Positions 63,955 through 64,000 of a stretch of DNA of 64,000 nucleotides are shown here, piece after piece. Made by a program: the position numbers and the translations under genes. Positions within the stretch are counted from its first letter, which is position 1; each line of letters starts with the position of its first letter. The stretch is taken from assembly GCF_009727155.1 (NCBI RefSeq), contig NZ_WNWM01000002.1, forward strand, positions 4,836,001-4,900,000. The letters run 5' to 3'. The DNA is from Pseudoduganella dura. GTDB taxonomy: Bacteria > Pseudomonadota > Gammaproteobacteria > Burkholderiales > Burkholderiaceae_D. Below the pieces are notes generated by a model, which ran no database searches, was not told the DNA's origin, and was given only the letters and a program-made list of their open reading frames with translations.

Positions 63955-64000
63955 GGTGGCCCCGGTCGTTGGCCTGGCAGTCGCTTGCAATCAACAATCA

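Overview
The window reads as a high-GC chromosomal segment of a betaproteobacterium, Burkholderiales, most likely family Oxalobacteraceae (Massilia or a close relative). This rests on the mdh / gntR / sdhCDAB-sdhE-gltA / sucAB-lpdA and surE-pcm-nlpD-rpoS arrangements, a DUF2863 gene, a PEP-CTERM protein, GGTGTCnGACACC-type intergenic palindromes and a probable Burkholderiales-type sucA leader. The genus is inference. No rRNA, tRNA, integrase, transposase, phage gene or CRISPR array was found.

Bases 1-7400 are accessory: the end of a TonB-dependent receptor with a DUF2946 gene, a soluble histidine kinase, a hemerythrin-like protein, an MHS-type transporter, and small exported or membrane proteins (DUF5329, DUF6152, DUF6644). 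Bases 7519-13966 hold a divergent locus. A TPR protein, a HupE/UreJ-type membrane protein and a TonB-dependent receptor run leftward; a DUF4331 protein and a small lipoprotein run rightward. I read it as an uncharacterised envelope uptake system, possibly for metal. Bases 14000-23700 carry a phosphoesterase, an outer-membrane transporter-like protein, a LysR regulator divergent from a CoA-transferase, a catalase, a structured RNA-like element, a carboxypeptidase/CYTH pair, a low-complexity secreted protein and DUF2863.

Bases 23870-35833 are a TCA-cycle block. acnA, an exported protein, a CitE-like lyase and mdh run leftward; gntR, sdhCDAB, sdhE and gltA run rightward. A perfect 20-bp palindrome upstream of gntR has a close match just before sdhC, where four AATT-containing 11-bp units also lie, so GntR is a good candidate regulator of itself and of sdh. 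Bases 36255-41957 are an accessory insert (PEP-CTERM protein, Dabb protein, cation/proton antiporter, PAS-GGDEF-EAL protein, BlaI-like regulator). The 2-oxoglutarate dehydrogenase genes sucA-sucB-(PspC)-lpdA follow, then zapE.

Bases 49676-55195 hold a coiled-coil exported protein, a TlpA/CcdA thiol-redox pair, an OmpR-type two-component system, a PP2C phosphatase and a YdcH-like protein. After a DinG/YoaA-type helicase comes the most unusual part: a TIR-domain gene (57488-58093) followed by a KGGAGRT-type P-loop ATPase with kinesin-light-chain-like TPRs (58289-60085). The pair resembles the TIR and TPR-ATPase components of actinobacterial FxSxx-COOH conflict loci, but has no FxsA or FxsB partner within the window. 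The window ends with surE-pcm-nlpD-rpoS, the usual stationary-phase module.
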